Below, one piece after another: positions 43,050 through 52,659 of a stretch of DNA of 58,002 nucleotides. Position 1 is the stretch's first letter, and the number at the start of each line of letters is the position of its first letter. Location of the stretch: contig JAKAPZ010000003.1 in the NCBI GenBank assembly GCA_021822985.1, positions 1 to 58,002 on the forward strand, given 5' to 3'. Under the pieces are notes generated by a model that saw nothing but the letters and a program-made list of their open reading frames with translations, made no database searches and was not told where the DNA came from. Position numbers and translations under genes: made by a program. This stretch comes from Thermoplasmata archaeon. GTDB taxonomy: Archaea > Thermoplasmatota > Thermoplasmata > Thermoplasmatales > Thermoplasmataceae.

Positions 43050-44075
43050 TCACGCTTTCCTTTGGACCTTTTTCTTTTTTATGGTATAATAAGTGAGCGG
43101 GTGTTTTACCCTTTCATCTGCGCATATCGGATCATCTCCCATATAGCACAGGTGATTCGAACGAAGTGTTTCGCATTTCGGAGGCGTGTATTTGATTCCG
43201 GAGATCAGGCCCATGACGTGCCTGACCTGGTACTCCGTTATTCTTGCGCTGAAATCCGGAACTGTTCCGAAGATTCCCATTATGTCTTCCTGCTTCATTC
43301 CGACCTTGTTCAGGAATGAGACCATTGCGAACCTGCCCATGTGCGGCAGGTTGATCCCGTTTCTTATGTCGCTAATGTAATGCTTTATGCAGGGAGGGAA
43401 GGATTCGACATCTATGGGGCCCATCTCTGTTTCAATCTTAATGTTCTGTGCCTTCTTTGCGAGAGACTGAAAAGTGGATTCAAAGTTCTCAAAAATCTCC
43501 AGAGCGATATCCCTGTCTATTATCTCTATCAGATATTTTATGAAAGATACTGATGCTTCCCTGATAATTTTTCGAAGGAGGTCATCATCTATGAGTACTG
43601 CACCATCTTCCATTGACTGATAGACAAGCCTGAACCTGCTTCCGGATATTTTCGTGCAGTATTTTGTGAACTCTCCCACTGGAACCGTATAATTGCCATC
43701 AAGCACATTATAGTCAATGTGAAGTTCGAAAATATTTGCCTTAAGAACAAGTTCCTCGCCGGAAAATTTCATCATAGATGATTCTACAATATCCCTTATC
43801 CTGTAGATCACCCTACCCGTGAGCGGTTCAGAGTCTATGATTTTTAAAAACCATGCAGCAAGTTGCATTTCCCTATATTCAGATTTTGTGAGGTCTTTGA
43901 AAAGAGATGTCCTGAAACGTTCTGGCTTGACACCTTCACATACTGCATCAATCAGCCTGAACAGGCGCTCAATTTTTTCTGAAAATGTCCCAAACGGATC
44001 ACCGGGGCCGTAGAGTATGTCCCTGAAATAATCCTCCCCGGTTATCTTTTGATTTTCCATTGAATTTATGCTCAC
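43050..44075 (-). CDS. priL: DNA primase large subunit
   Basis: 341 aa. Helical N-terminal domain that binds the small subunit; the C-terminal domain has the four Fe-S cysteines: PPCIKHYI (near 240), CETLRSNHLC (near 312 and 321) and DPIC (near 327), followed by HPLTYYTIKKKK. Works with PriS in primer initiation. Convergent with SRP19, with abutting stops. Confidence 0.92.
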   Translation of the reverse strand: MSINSMENQKITGEDYFRDILYGPGDPFGTFSEKIERLFRLIDAVCEGVKPERFRTSLFKDLTKSEYREMQLAAWFLKIIDSEPLTGRVIYRIRDIVESSMMKFSGEELVLKANIFELHIDYNVLDGNYTVPVGEFTKYCTKISGSRFRLVYQSMEDGAVLIDDDLLRKIIREASVSFIKYLIEIIDRDIALEIFENFESTFQSLAKKAQNIKIETEMGPIDVESFPPCIKHYISDIRNGINLPHMGRFAMVSFLNKVGMKQEDIMGIFGTVPDFSARITEYQVRHVMGLISGIKYTPPKCETLRSNHLCYMGDDPICADERVKHPLTYYTIKKKKVQRKA

Positions 44076-44130
44076 ACCTCCAGAAGAACATGAGTCATTT
44101 GGACATATTCTTTCCTATCAGGCAGGGTGG

Positions 44131-45210
44131 CTAGATTTCCGTTATTTCTGGTGTTGCACCATGGCTCAGCTTCTCAAAGCCGTTCTTCTTCACCAGAACG
44201 TCATCCTCTATCCTGACACCGAACTTTCCCTGCATGTAAATTCCCGGCTCGTCTGTTACAGCCATATTCTCCTTCAGCGGGAAGTCAGACCTGCTTGAAA
44301 GTGCCCCATGATCATGAACCTCAAGCCCTATGCCATGACCCAATCCATGGATGAACAGCCCCTTGTATTTTGTTGAGTCGATTATTTCCCTTGCCTTAAG
44401 ATCAATATCCTTTCCATTTGCCCCTTCCTTTATGAGATTCATGGATTCTTTCTGTGCCCTGAATACTATTTCATATACTTCCTTCATTTCTGGCGTGGCC
44501 CTTCCAAAACATGCAGTTCTGGTTACGTCAGAACAGTATCCGCTGTACATTGCCCCATAGTCAATCAGGACAATGTCCCCCTTCCTCAGTTTCCTGTCGC
44601 CGGGAGAATAATGCGGCTGGGAAGAGTTTTCTCCAAAGCCCACGATTGTGGAAAATGAGGGCCCATCTGCACCATTCCTCATCATTTCATATACGACCAG
44701 TGATGCTGCTTCTTTCTCAGTCATTCCTTCCTTCAGTGATTCATGCACTTTCCCTATGGAATCGCTCGCTATTTTTGCAGCTTCTCTTAAACTTTTTATC
44801 TCATCTGAATCCTTTATGATCCTTGCCTCTCCTATGGAAACGGAAATATCAACAAATTCCTTGTCCGGAATTATTCTGAGGAGGTTCTTGTAACTCTCCA
44901 GTGTCAGTGATGAATAATTGAGGCCTATTGTGTTGTATTTTGAAAGATCCTGCCTCATCATTTCCTCGTAATCCTTCATGGTGTTGAAAATTTTTGTTTC
45001 TATTCCGGTTTTTCTTGCCGTTTCTTCTTCAAGGACTGATGTGTATATGCATGCCTTATCCTGCGTGGCAATGATGTAGGAATGCTCAAATATTCCACCA
45101 TGGCTCTTTGTAATATATTTGAATGTTTTATCAATGGAGTTTTCTCCACCATTCAGTATAAGAATTGCTTCAGCTTCTCTTGCAAAGTTGAAAAGGTCTT
45201 TGTATGCCAT
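44131..45210 (-). CDS. pepQ: Xaa-Pro dipeptidase (M24 family)
   Basis: 359 aa. N-terminal creatinase-like domain (1-125). Catalytic pita-bread fold with the two-metal ligands: LIDYGAMYSGYCSDVTRT (two Asp), HGLGHGIGLEVHD (His), DEPGIYMQG (Glu) and VRIEDDV (Glu). Cleaves dipeptides with C-terminal proline, important for a peptide-consuming organism. Confidence 0.93.
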   Translation of the reverse strand: MAYKDLFNFAREAEAILILNGGENSIDKTFKYITKSHGGIFEHSYIIATQDKACIYTSVLEEETARKTGIETKIFNTMKDYEEMMRQDLSKYNTIGLNYSSLTLESYKNLLRIIPDKEFVDISVSIGEARIIKDSDEIKSLREAAKIASDSIGKVHESLKEGMTEKEAASLVVYEMMRNGADGPSFSTIVGFGENSSQPHYSPGDRKLRKGDIVLIDYGAMYSGYCSDVTRTACFGRATPEMKEVYEIVFRAQKESMNLIKEGANGKDIDLKAREIIDSTKYKGLFIHGLGHGIGLEVHDHGALSSRSDFPLKENMAVTDEPGIYMQGKFGVRIEDDVLVKKNGFEKLSHGATPEITEI

Positions 45211-45289
45211 AGTTCTACATATGTTGTAAGTATATATTACCTCCCAGTACTAGAAATATGCAGAAAAAGTATATTGCGCTATGATAAAA

Positions 45290-45895
45290 TTATGCCATAT
45301 ATTTCCTGCATATGTCAAAAAATTCCTGTGGTTTGTTAAGGTATGCAGCATGCTTTCCACCCTCTATCACTTCCAGGTTGCTGTTTTGCAATTTCCTTAT
45401 AATGGGTTCCACACCGCTGAGCGGTATGATATCGTCCTTGTCGCCCCAGACAAACAGCTTTTTGCATGTGATATCAGAAAGATTGCTCTGGTGGAACCAT
45501 GCAGGAGCTACAAGTATCATGCTGTTGAGTCTGTCCCTGCAGAATGACCATGAATCGATCAGGATTCCGCCACCCATGGAGGGGCCAATGGCTGTGCAGC
45601 TTTTCACTCCGACATGATCCAGGAAGCTGCAGATAAATTTGCCTGCATTCAAAATCTGCCCCTCCCTGATCCTATATTCGTCAAGAGAATCAGATTTTCC
45701 AAATCCGGGATAATCAAGCATAATCGTCCTGTAACCCATTGAAGAAAATTGCTCTATGGCCCCTATATTTACCCATTCATTTGAGGAAAAAGAATATCCA
45801 TGCATAAGCAGTACGTTCTTTTCCTTTGAATTTTTTCCAGAATCAATATAAAAAATTTTTTTTCCCATAGTTTCGAAATAACTTCCTGAAACCAT
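45290..45895 (-). CDS. Alpha/beta-hydrolase
   Basis: 201 aa, short for the fold. Oxyanion LLMHGYSFSSNEW near residue 30, nucleophile elbow IGPSMGGG near 98, acid in VWGDKDDIIP, histidine in EGGKHAAYLNKP. Resembles carboxylesterase or peptidase-like hydrolases without a cap domain. Substrate unknown. Confidence 0.82.
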   Translation of the reverse strand: MVSGSYFETMGKKIFYIDSGKNSKEKNVLLMHGYSFSSNEWVNIGAIEQFSSMGYRTIMLDYPGFGKSDSLDEYRIREGQILNAGKFICSFLDHVGVKSCTAIGPSMGGGILIDSWSFCRDRLNSMILVAPAWFHQSNLSDITCKKLFVWGDKDDIIPLSGVEPIIRKLQNSNLEVIEGGKHAAYLNKPQEFFDICRKYMA

Positions 45896-45984
45896 GAAAA
45901 TACATGAACTTTAAACATATAAATCAATCGCATAACAATTTCGGCTGCTTCTGTGCTCTACGTGAAATTAAAAAAAATTAATGA

Positions 45985-47316
45985 ATGCAATTAGCATTTC
46001 AAATAATGAAACTTGTGGTGATTGGTGGTGGAGCAGCTGGCATGTCAGCAGCCTCAAAAGCGAAGAGGGAAAATTCAAAAATTGAAGTCACCGTGATAGA
46101 GAGTGGCAATTTTGTCTCTTATGCTCAGTGCGGAATACCATATTATCTATCCGGAGTTGTAGAGAATCATGAAAAATTAATCCATTATCCCCTTTCAGAA
46201 TTTGTAGAAAAAAGAAACATAGATGTGAAGACAGGCAAATCGGTGGAGAAAGTGGATTTCCGTGAAAAAAAAGTTATTTTGAAGGATGGGGAAAAAATCT
46301 CTTACGACATTCTTGTGATTGCAACAGGCGCTTCCCCAAAAAAGAATAAATTCAATGGGATGAAAAACACATTCTTTGTCAGGAGCCTTGACGGGGCCAT
46401 TGAAATCAGAAAGCAATTGCATGGGAATAGAATAGCAATAGCCGGAGATGGTGTGCTTGGAATGGAACTTGCTGCAGAATTGTCCAGCCATGGAAAAAAT
46501 GTCACCATGCACTCAAAACACGATTCTCTTTTTCCGGTGGTGGATTCAAGAGTCACAGAGGGAATGATTGATTCCTTCAAAAAGCGCGTGAATGTGAAAT
46601 TAAATTCCACAGTAGAAAATATTGCTGAGAAAGACGGTTCGCTCATGGTTTCAGATTCAACAGGTTCTGTACAAAATTATGATCATATTATCTTTGCAAC
46701 CGGGATCACTCCAAATACTGGATTCCTGAAAGGAAGTGAACTGGAATTAGATGCATCAGGACTTATTGCAGTGGATGATGGGATGAGAACATCAAACGAA
46801 AATGTATATTCAGCAGGCGATTGTGCAACTTCATTCAACAGGATAACGGGAAAGCCTGAATGGCACCCACTTGCTCAGGTTGCCAATAAGATGGGAAGAG
46901 TTGCAGGATCCAACATAGCAGGAAAAATAATGCACTACAAGGGGGCCCTGGGCTCTACACTGGTCAAAATTTTCGAATATGAGGTCGGTTTCACCGGTTT
47001 GACGGTGGAAAAAGCCAAAAAAAATGGATTCAATCCAAAGGAAATATTCATAAAAGGATCAAGCAGGGCAAATTATTACCCGGGAGGTTCGCCTATGAGG
47101 CTCCTCATGGTATACGATCAGGATACGGGGAGAATACTCGGTGCCCAGATAAGCTCGAAAGATGGTGGCGCATGGAGGCTGAACACACTTGAAACAGCCA
47201 TTTATTCAGGCATGGATATGGAAACGCTCTTCTATAATGACCTGGGATATACCCCTCCATTCAGCCAGGTCTGGGATCCTATAATAACAGGGGCAAGCCT
47301 TTCCATGAGGGATTGA
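45985..47316 (+). CDS. CoA-disulfide reductase / NADH oxidase-like flavoprotein
   Basis: 443 aa (436 from ATG 46006, which matches the family start MKxVVIGGG and is preferred). FAD loop VIGGGAAGMSAASKAKRE. Single redox cysteine in SYAQCGIPYYLSG near residue 45. NAD loop IAGDGVLGMELAAELSSHG near 155. VYSAGDCATSFN FAD-closing motif near 275, then a dimerisation domain. Reduces CoA disulfide or oxygen; part of thiol redox control with the Msr genes nearby (inference). Confidence 0.9.
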   Translation: MQLAFQIMKLVVIGGGAAGMSAASKAKRENSKIEVTVIESGNFVSYAQCGIPYYLSGVVENHEKLIHYPLSEFVEKRNIDVKTGKSVEKVDFREKKVILKDGEKISYDILVIATGASPKKNKFNGMKNTFFVRSLDGAIEIRKQLHGNRIAIAGDGVLGMELAAELSSHGKNVTMHSKHDSLFPVVDSRVTEGMIDSFKKRVNVKLNSTVENIAEKDGSLMVSDSTGSVQNYDHIIFATGITPNTGFLKGSELELDASGLIAVDDGMRTSNENVYSAGDCATSFNRITGKPEWHPLAQVANKMGRVAGSNIAGKIMHYKGALGSTLVKIFEYEVGFTGLTVEKAKKNGFNPKEIFIKGSSRANYYPGGSPMRLLMVYDQDTGRILGAQISSKDGGAWRLNTLETAIYSGMDMETLFYNDLGYTPPFSQVWDPIITGASLSMRD

Positions 47317-47935
47317 TTGGCGCATACCAGTCTTCTTTCATGTTCACTGAAACTCTCGGATTAAATTCCTTCCCATCATATTCCATACCAAGAAAAGCAC
47401 AGTTCAGGAATGTTCTTGGCAATGGATCAATGCTGATGAATTGCTTGAGAAAAGCACACATTGTTCCCCCATGAGAAACGATCAGAATATTTTTCCCTGC
47501 TGATTCCTGAAAAATTTCCTTAAGAGCATTGGTGACTCTTGAAATAAAGAGATCTGATTTTTCAATTTCAGGAATTCTGTCAAAATCCTCAGAAAGGATC
47601 GACCCAACCTTTGCACCGAATTTATTATTGATGTCAACAGTGGTCATATTCCTCACGCCATCCATCTCCCTTTCCTTAAGGTCATATACCCGAATTGCCC
47701 TAAGTGCATTTTCTGGGCCAATGGAGTATGAAATAGTCTGGATACACCTTGTCTGAGGGCTTGTATAAATTGTATCAAATTTCATTTTTTCTATACGTTT
47801 TCCGATTTCTTCCGCCTGCCTTATTCCATTCTCATTCAATCCCTCATCAAAATAGTTACTCCAGTATTTTCTGCTGTTGGATACCGTTTCACCATGCCTT
47901 AGGAAAAAAATATTTCCATACTCGTCCTGTGACAC
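47279..47935 (-). CDS. Histidine phosphatase (phosphoglycerate-mutase-like)
   Basis: 218 aa. Phosphohistidine motif FLRHGETVSNS at residues 11-21. Acid in LKEREMDGV near 88; second histidine in VSHGGTMCAFL near 154. Could act on phosphosugars or cofactors; true mutase activity is not assured. The last 38 nt overlap the convergent CoA-disulfide reductase end. Confidence 0.87.
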   Translation of the reverse strand: MSQDEYGNIFFLRHGETVSNSRKYWSNYFDEGLNENGIRQAEEIGKRIEKMKFDTIYTSPQTRCIQTISYSIGPENALRAIRVYDLKEREMDGVRNMTTVDINNKFGAKVGSILSEDFDRIPEIEKSDLFISRVTNALKEIFQESAGKNILIVSHGGTMCAFLKQFISIDPLPRTFLNCAFLGMEYDGKEFNPRVSVNMKEDWYAPINPSWKGLPLLL

Positions 47936-47978
47936 GATGATGTATGGAAACAGGCTTTATATCTCTTACATAAAAATA

Positions 47979-48482
47979 TCAGTGTTTTATCCTGTCACCA
48001 ATGTGATGGAATTTCCCTCCGTGGAAGACTAACGGTTTTTCACCTTCACCGTAGTACCCTTCCAGAACAAGGCCGTTGAATGCCGCATGATCACCCACCC
48101 TGAATTCACTTTCCACCCTGCACTCAAAGGCGCATATTGCATTCTCAATCAGCGGGGCCCTTATCCTGCTTGATGGAAAAATCTTGAATTTTTCTGTTGC
48201 AAACTTATCCATATCCCTAATAGAATGGTTTCCTGCAATATGTGCCAGTTCTCCCTGTCGATCAGAGCAGTAGCTTATTCCAAATTCCCCGCTTTTCCTG
48301 ATCATTTCATATGAACCTCTCTCATATCCTACGAAAATTGTTATCATGTAGGGTTCAATGGATGATCTTATGGTCCATTCTGCAGACATGACATTTATCT
48401 TATCATCAACGGATGAGGTTATTAGGGCCACTGTGGTTGTGGAAAATTCCTGAGCTTTTTCTATATCTTTTATCACATGCAA
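47979..48482 (-). CDS. Flavin reductase-like FMN-binding protein
   Basis: 167 aa split-barrel flavoprotein. N-terminal TTTVALITSSVDDKINVMSAEWTIRSSIEP, and SGEFGISYCSDRQGELAHIAGNHS near residue 65, are typical of the flavin_reduct domain. Probably an NAD(P)H:FMN reductase or related FMN protein. Beside MsrA/B it may serve redox supply. Confidence 0.87.
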   Translation of the reverse strand: MHVIKDIEKAQEFSTTTVALITSSVDDKINVMSAEWTIRSSIEPYMITIFVGYERGSYEMIRKSGEFGISYCSDRQGELAHIAGNHSIRDMDKFATEKFKIFPSSRIRAPLIENAICAFECRVESEFRVGDHAAFNGLVLEGYYGEGEKPLVFHGGKFHHIGDRIKH

Positions 48483-48514
48483 CCCATGCTTAATGGAAAA
48501 ATAATTTTGCTGTT

Positions 48515-49054
48515 TTATCTGGCAGATTTCAGATGTTCAGAGTATATTTTCCTGAATTTTTCCATTTTTGGCGCAATGACTACCCTGCAATAGCCCTGAT
48601 TCGGGTTTTTCTCGAAATACCTTCTGTGATATTCTTCTGCAGGATAAAAATTCCTGAAGCTTTCAACGATTGTCACGATTGGTTTATCGTATACCTTTTC
48701 CCTTTCCATTTCAGAGATGATTTCCTTTGCCGCTGCACGCTGTGTTTCATTCATGCATATTATAGTAGATCTGTACTGTGTGCCTACGTCAGCTCCCTGC
48801 CTGTTTAGTGTTGTGGGATCATGCGTTCTGAAGAAAATTTCTATGATGTTTTCAGTGCTGATTGCTTCTGGATCATATGTGACTTTTACCACTTCTGCAT
48901 GGCCAGTTTTCCCTGTACAGACTTCCTCATATGAAGGATTCACTGCTGTGCCGCCTGAATAACCCGGGATTACTTCATTTATACCCTTCAGGCTGCTGAA
49001 AACTGCCTCCGTACACCAGAAGCATCCGCTACCAAGGATTATGCTTTCCATCAC
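48515..49054 (-). CDS. msrA: Peptide methionine-(S)-S-oxide reductase
   Basis: 179 aa. Catalytic cysteine in [12 protein letters not shown] at residues 8-19. [26 protein letters not shown] and YRSTIIC are family hallmarks. Repairs oxidised methionine. Overlaps msrB by 4 nt (stop of msrB with ATG of msrA), so both are translated together. Confidence 0.97.
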   Translation of the reverse strand: MMESIILGSGCFWCTEAVFSSLKGINEVIPGYSGGTAVNPSYEEVCTGKTGHAEVVKVTYDPEAISTENIIEIFFRTHDPTTLNRQGADVGTQYRSTIICMNETQRAAAKEIISEMEREKVYDKPIVTIVESFRNFYPAEEYHRRYFEKNPNQGYCRVVIAPKMEKFRKIYSEHLKSAR

Positions 49055-49416
49055 TGCTCACCCTTTCTGAAAACGAGGGAGATGGAATTGACGCAGTGCC
49101 TGATATTTTTATTGGTAAGCTGCTCTCCGGAGAAAACGTGTCCGAGGTGAGCACCGCAGGAATTGCACTGTATCTCAGTTCTGTGGCCATCCCTGTCAGG
49201 TATCCTCTTTACTGCCCCGGGCACTTCATCATCAAAGCTTGGCCATCCGCACCCGGAATTGAATTTGCTTTCTGAATTGTAAAGGAGTGCATCGCATCTC
49301 CTGCAATGGTAGGTTCCTTTTTCAAAGAACTCATCATATTCTCCGGTAAAAGGCATTTCCGTACCCTTGTGAACAATCACTCTTTCTTCCTGTGAATTGA
49401 GTTTTCTGTAATTCAT
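49051..49416 (-). CDS. msrB: Peptide methionine-(R)-S-oxide reductase
   Basis: 121 aa. Zinc cysteines in [10 protein letters not shown] and [12 protein letters not shown]. Catalytic cysteine in [11 protein letters not shown] near residue 109. GCGWPSFDD present. First gene of the msrB-msrA pair that repairs both methionine sulfoxide stereoisomers. Confidence 0.97.
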   Translation of the reverse strand: MNYRKLNSQEERVIVHKGTEMPFTGEYDEFFEKGTYHCRRCDALLYNSESKFNSGCGWPSFDDEVPGAVKRIPDRDGHRTEIQCNSCGAHLGHVFSGEQLTNKNIRHCVNSISLVFRKGEQ

Positions 49417-49509
49417 AATCAGTTATAACAAATAGAGATTTAAAAAATCGTAAAAAATTATTGTACTGTTGATTCCAGTATCAATATGAAGGCTTAAAAA
49501 TTAAAGAAC

Positions 49510-49692
49510 TCAAATCTTTTCAATGAACTGGTTTGCAAGGCTCTGAATGTGTTCTTCATGAGTGATATCGTGATGCTGCGACACATGTGCTCTCATATGT
49601 GTCAGTATATCTTCCTTTGAGTCTGCTTCTACGTGGAAGCCACACTTGTGCCCTGTGTTTTCACATTTATATCTGAATTTGCCCATGTTCAT
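49510..49692 (-). CDS. DUF1059 small protein
   Basis: 60 aa. KYRCENTGHKCGFHVEADSKEDILTHM-like sequence with two cysteines and a histidine cluster (HMRAHVSQHHDITHEEH) fits DUF1059, small likely metal-binding proteins common in archaea. ATG 49686 is an alternative start. Stand-alone gene; function unknown. Confidence 0.75.
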   Translation of the reverse strand: MNMGKFRYKCENTGHKCGFHVEADSKEDILTHMRAHVSQHHDITHEEHIQSLANQFIEKI

Positions 49693-49733
49693 AATAATCC
49701 CAGATATTATAAATAATTTTTCATAGTTGATAT

Positions 49734-50624
49734 TTACTTTACAATATCAAGGTAAGTTTTTTCTATACTGTTAACCGGTTCAACCCATTTCACTTCCAAT
49801 CCCTTGTTCATCAGCTTCAGAATAATGTCCTTGTTGCTGTCATTGTTTTTTGTTGTAATCGTTGCCCAATCGAGACCACTTTCAACAATTTCAATTCCAT
49901 CATAAGCAAAAGATCCGAAATTCAGTGGGCCTGAGAAAGTTACCCTCATCATGGAAACATTTCTCTCATTCTTCATATCAACCATTTTCTTCCCCTTATT
50001 CATTATTATTACCCTGTTGGCGATTTCTCTTGCCTCGCTGATTAGATGGGTGCTCATTATTATGGTCTTGCTATCCTTTTTGTTGATATTGATAATTATG
50101 TCGATGAATTCCCTCATCCCTCTCGGATCGAGTCCGAATGTGGGCTCATCCAGTATAAGAACATCAGGATCCATGACCATTGCAGAGGCCAGTGCAAGTC
50201 TCTGTTTCATTCCCCTTGAATACTGCCCGCATTTCCTGCCAATGTAATCTTGCATGCTGAGCATCGTGGAAAGCCTTTCTGTTTCACTTTTTATTTCTTC
50301 CCTTGAGGCACCTTTCACTCTGCATACGTAGTCCAGAATCTCATTCCCGCTGAGATATGGATAGAATTCAGGCAATTCCACAAGGGGGCCCACTTTCTCA
50401 AGAGCACCCATGGGATCATGCTCTACTATCACTCCACCAATTTTCACTGTGCCTGAAGTTGGGTGAACGATATTTGTTGCAATTTTGAGGAATGTGCTTT
50501 TTCCTGCACCATTTGGGCCAAGCATTGCTATGCATTCACCCTTCTGGACGCTGAGGTTAAGGCTGTCAAGGGCGATCAGCTTTCCGTACGATTTTGAAAG
50601 ATTTTCAACCTCAATTATTGGCAT
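49734..50624 (-). CDS. ABC exporter ATP-binding protein
   Basis: 296 aa from ATG 50624. A full GGAGGTGA Shine-Dalgarno lies 4 nt upstream, and the permease stop forms TGATG with this ATG. Walker A LGPNGAGKSTFL near residue 38, signature YSRGMKQRLALA near 138, Walker B VLILDEPTFGLDPRG near 157. Group of multidrug or peptide exporters (CcmA/BcrA-like). Confidence 0.94.
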   Translation of the reverse strand: MPIIEVENLSKSYGKLIALDSLNLSVQKGECIAMLGPNGAGKSTFLKIATNIVHPTSGTVKIGGVIVEHDPMGALEKVGPLVELPEFYPYLSGNEILDYVCRVKGASREEIKSETERLSTMLSMQDYIGRKCGQYSRGMKQRLALASAMVMDPDVLILDEPTFGLDPRGMREFIDIIININKKDSKTIIMSTHLISEAREIANRVIIMNKGKKMVDMKNERNVSMMRVTFSGPLNFGSFAYDGIEIVESGLDWATITTKNNDSNKDIILKLMNKGLEVKWVEPVNSIEKTYLDIVK

Positions 50625-51460
50625 CACTTCACCTCCTTTCTCTCAAAAATGACAGCCGTAATGCCAAGAGAAACTATGAAATAAAGGAACATAACAAGGG
50701 AGCAGAGAATTATCAGATGATTGGATGCGGGATAAGGACTGCTACCGCTCGTGCTGATGCCAAAATAAATGTCGATGTAAACTCTTGATGTTATGCTTGC
50801 AGCATCGCTCAGAAGATAGTATGGAGTCACTGAATAGAGAAGTTCGATCATTATTGTTGCGGCATTGAATACCAGGAGATAGATAATCAGTGCTGTGATG
50901 TAAGCATAGGTATTCCTGTTGAAAAGGCTGCTGATGAGGAAAGTGACGGCGGAAAATGAAAGGACAAACAGAAGTGTAAGCAGAAAGCTGTACAGCAACT
51001 GTATGATAAGAGAATTGAACAGGTACTGAAATACTGCAGCCTCAAATAATGTGTAGGTTATGACTATTATTGATGTCACCGTAACGGATGAGAAAAATTT
51101 TCCCAGGAGAAGAATGATCCTGGGTATGGGAAGTGTGAATACATGCAATGCAGTTTTTGTCTCTATTTCGCTTGATATGGAAGGAGAGCCAAAGAACACA
51201 GCAGCAAAAGCTGGAAGAGAGGAGAGGACAAAACTCCATAGATAACCCAGAATCTTCTCCTTAGCCCCTGTCCCCGATAGAACAAAATTCACAGATTGCG
51301 CAAACCTGTTCAGATCATTGAGATACCTGAATGAAAGATAGGTAAGAAGGCCGGATACGATAATTGCCATGGAAAACATCAGGTAAAAACTTCTTGATCT
51401 GTAATAGTTCTTCAGATAGTAGATATATGTGTCCCTGAACAGTGCCATTCTGCTCGTCAT
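50624..51460 (-). CDS. ABC-2-family exporter permease
   Basis: 278 aa with six membrane segments: one near residue 30, a cytoplasmic loop with SISSEIETKTALHVFTLPIPR (the gating helix of ABC-2 proteins), then five more. Partner of the following ATPase, translated in a coupled fashion. Substrate unknown. Confidence 0.88.
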   Translation of the reverse strand: MTSRMALFRDTYIYYLKNYYRSRSFYLMFSMAIIVSGLLTYLSFRYLNDLNRFAQSVNFVLSGTGAKEKILGYLWSFVLSSLPAFAAVFFGSPSISSEIETKTALHVFTLPIPRIILLLGKFFSSVTVTSIIVITYTLFEAAVFQYLFNSLIIQLLYSFLLTLLFVLSFSAVTFLISSLFNRNTYAYITALIIYLLVFNAATIMIELLYSVTPYYLLSDAASITSRVYIDIYFGISTSGSSPYPASNHLIILCSLVMFLYFIVSLGITAVIFERKEVK

Positions 51461-51512
51461 GTGTCAGGATTACTGAAAAATATTTAAAATTAGGGAAAAT
51501 TATTCCATGTTT

Positions 51513-52412
51513 CTAAGGAAGAGTTGCCCCTGATTTGGATAGATTTTTAATTATTATTGAAAAATCAGCTCCAGCAGTAGTGTATCCTATTGAAAGCTCA
51601 TAAGTAGCACTTGTTGCAGAGGATGTAGAATTGGTGATGCTAATAGTACCGTTTGAAAGTGTGCTTAAAGCTAGCATAAAGTTTGAAATTTGTGTTTTTT
51701 CAGAGGAATTTAGATTTATGAAAGTTATGTTTGTTGTTGTTGCTCCCATATTTCCATAAATTGTTACGAGAGGAATTGCTGTGTTAAATCCTGTCGTTCC
51801 ATTTATCTTGTACTGTGAGAAATTCATGTAAAATGAGATTCCATATCCGGAAAGTGCAAGATACTTTACACCGTTTTTCATGTACGTTCCAAAATGCTCA
51901 GCGTTTATGGATGCTTTTACTGACGATAGATTTCCTATGATCATATAATTTGATTCTACAGGGGATACGTAGACAGAGAGATTTGTGCTTTTGTTTGCAA
52001 CTGTGGTTAAGTTTCCTCCCAATCCGGAGTTAATTCCAGCCAAAGATGAAAGATTAAGATTCACCCCGTTCACTGAATATATGGAAAAACCATAATATGT
52101 ACTATTGAGTTCTGTAACATTTATTGTAGCATTCACAGAATTTTTAAAACCAGTGCTTGAACTGCTATTGAAGAATGATTCAAAGGATTTCATGTCATAG
52201 TTGATAATCAATGCTGAAGAATTGTTGGCGGTGTACGCATATAAAGAGAGTGTACTATTCTGATAGTGGACAACTGCATATGATTGCTGCGGGATAAAAT
52301 TTGTCATGGGCACATTGCCTGTTGCATTATATGTATAGGCAACGTAGGCTGTTGGAATACCGACTCCAACCACGATCACGGCCACTATTATTGCTTTAAT
52401 AAGTGGAACCAT
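51513..52412 (-). CDS. Sequon-rich membrane-anchored surface protein
   Basis: 299 aa. One N-terminal membrane segment (AIIVAVIVVGVGIPTAYVAY) anchors an exterior Ser/Thr/Asn/Tyr-rich beta domain with about 19 N-x-S/T sequons, nearly one per 15 residues. No cysteine, as usual for exported proteins of acidophiles. Family not recognised. Probably a heavily N-glycosylated surface protein. Starts ATG 52412 behind TATACTTTTTT on the minus strand. Confidence 0.7.
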   Translation of the reverse strand: MVPLIKAIIVAVIVVGVGIPTAYVAYTYNATGNVPMTNFIPQQSYAVVHYQNSTLSLYAYTANNSSALIINYDMKSFESFFNSSSSTGFKNSVNATINVTELNSTYYGFSIYSVNGVNLNLSSLAGINSGLGGNLTTVANKSTNLSVYVSPVESNYMIIGNLSSVKASINAEHFGTYMKNGVKYLALSGYGISFYMNFSQYKINGTTGFNTAIPLVTIYGNMGATTTNITFINLNSSEKTQISNFMLALSTLSNGTISITNSTSSATSATYELSIGYTTAGADFSIIIKNLSKSGATLP

Positions 52413-52505
52413 ATATAGGCATGCAAAAAAAGTATAATAATATGCTTACCAAAATGAGATATCCCAAAATTTAAAGATTATTTGCCACATACAATTGCCT
52501 GACAT

Positions 52506-52579
52506 GCCCGAGTGGGGTAATCTGGATATCCTAAAGGCCTGCGGAGCCTTAGATCCGGGTTCAAATCCCGGCTCGGGCG
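52506..52579 (+). tRNA. tRNA-Arg (anticodon GCG)
   Basis: The acceptor GCCCGAG (52506-52512) pairs with CTCGGGC (52572-52578), discriminator G. Anticodon arm AAGGC-CTGCGGA-GCCTT with anticodon GCG. T-loop TTCAAAT. No intron, no CCA. Confidence 0.95.
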
Positions 52580-52659
52580 TATTATAAAAACTAAGTTCTT
52601 GTTTTGAGATTTGCACTGTGGAAAACATAACAAAATTCAAGCTGCAATATCAGGATAAA

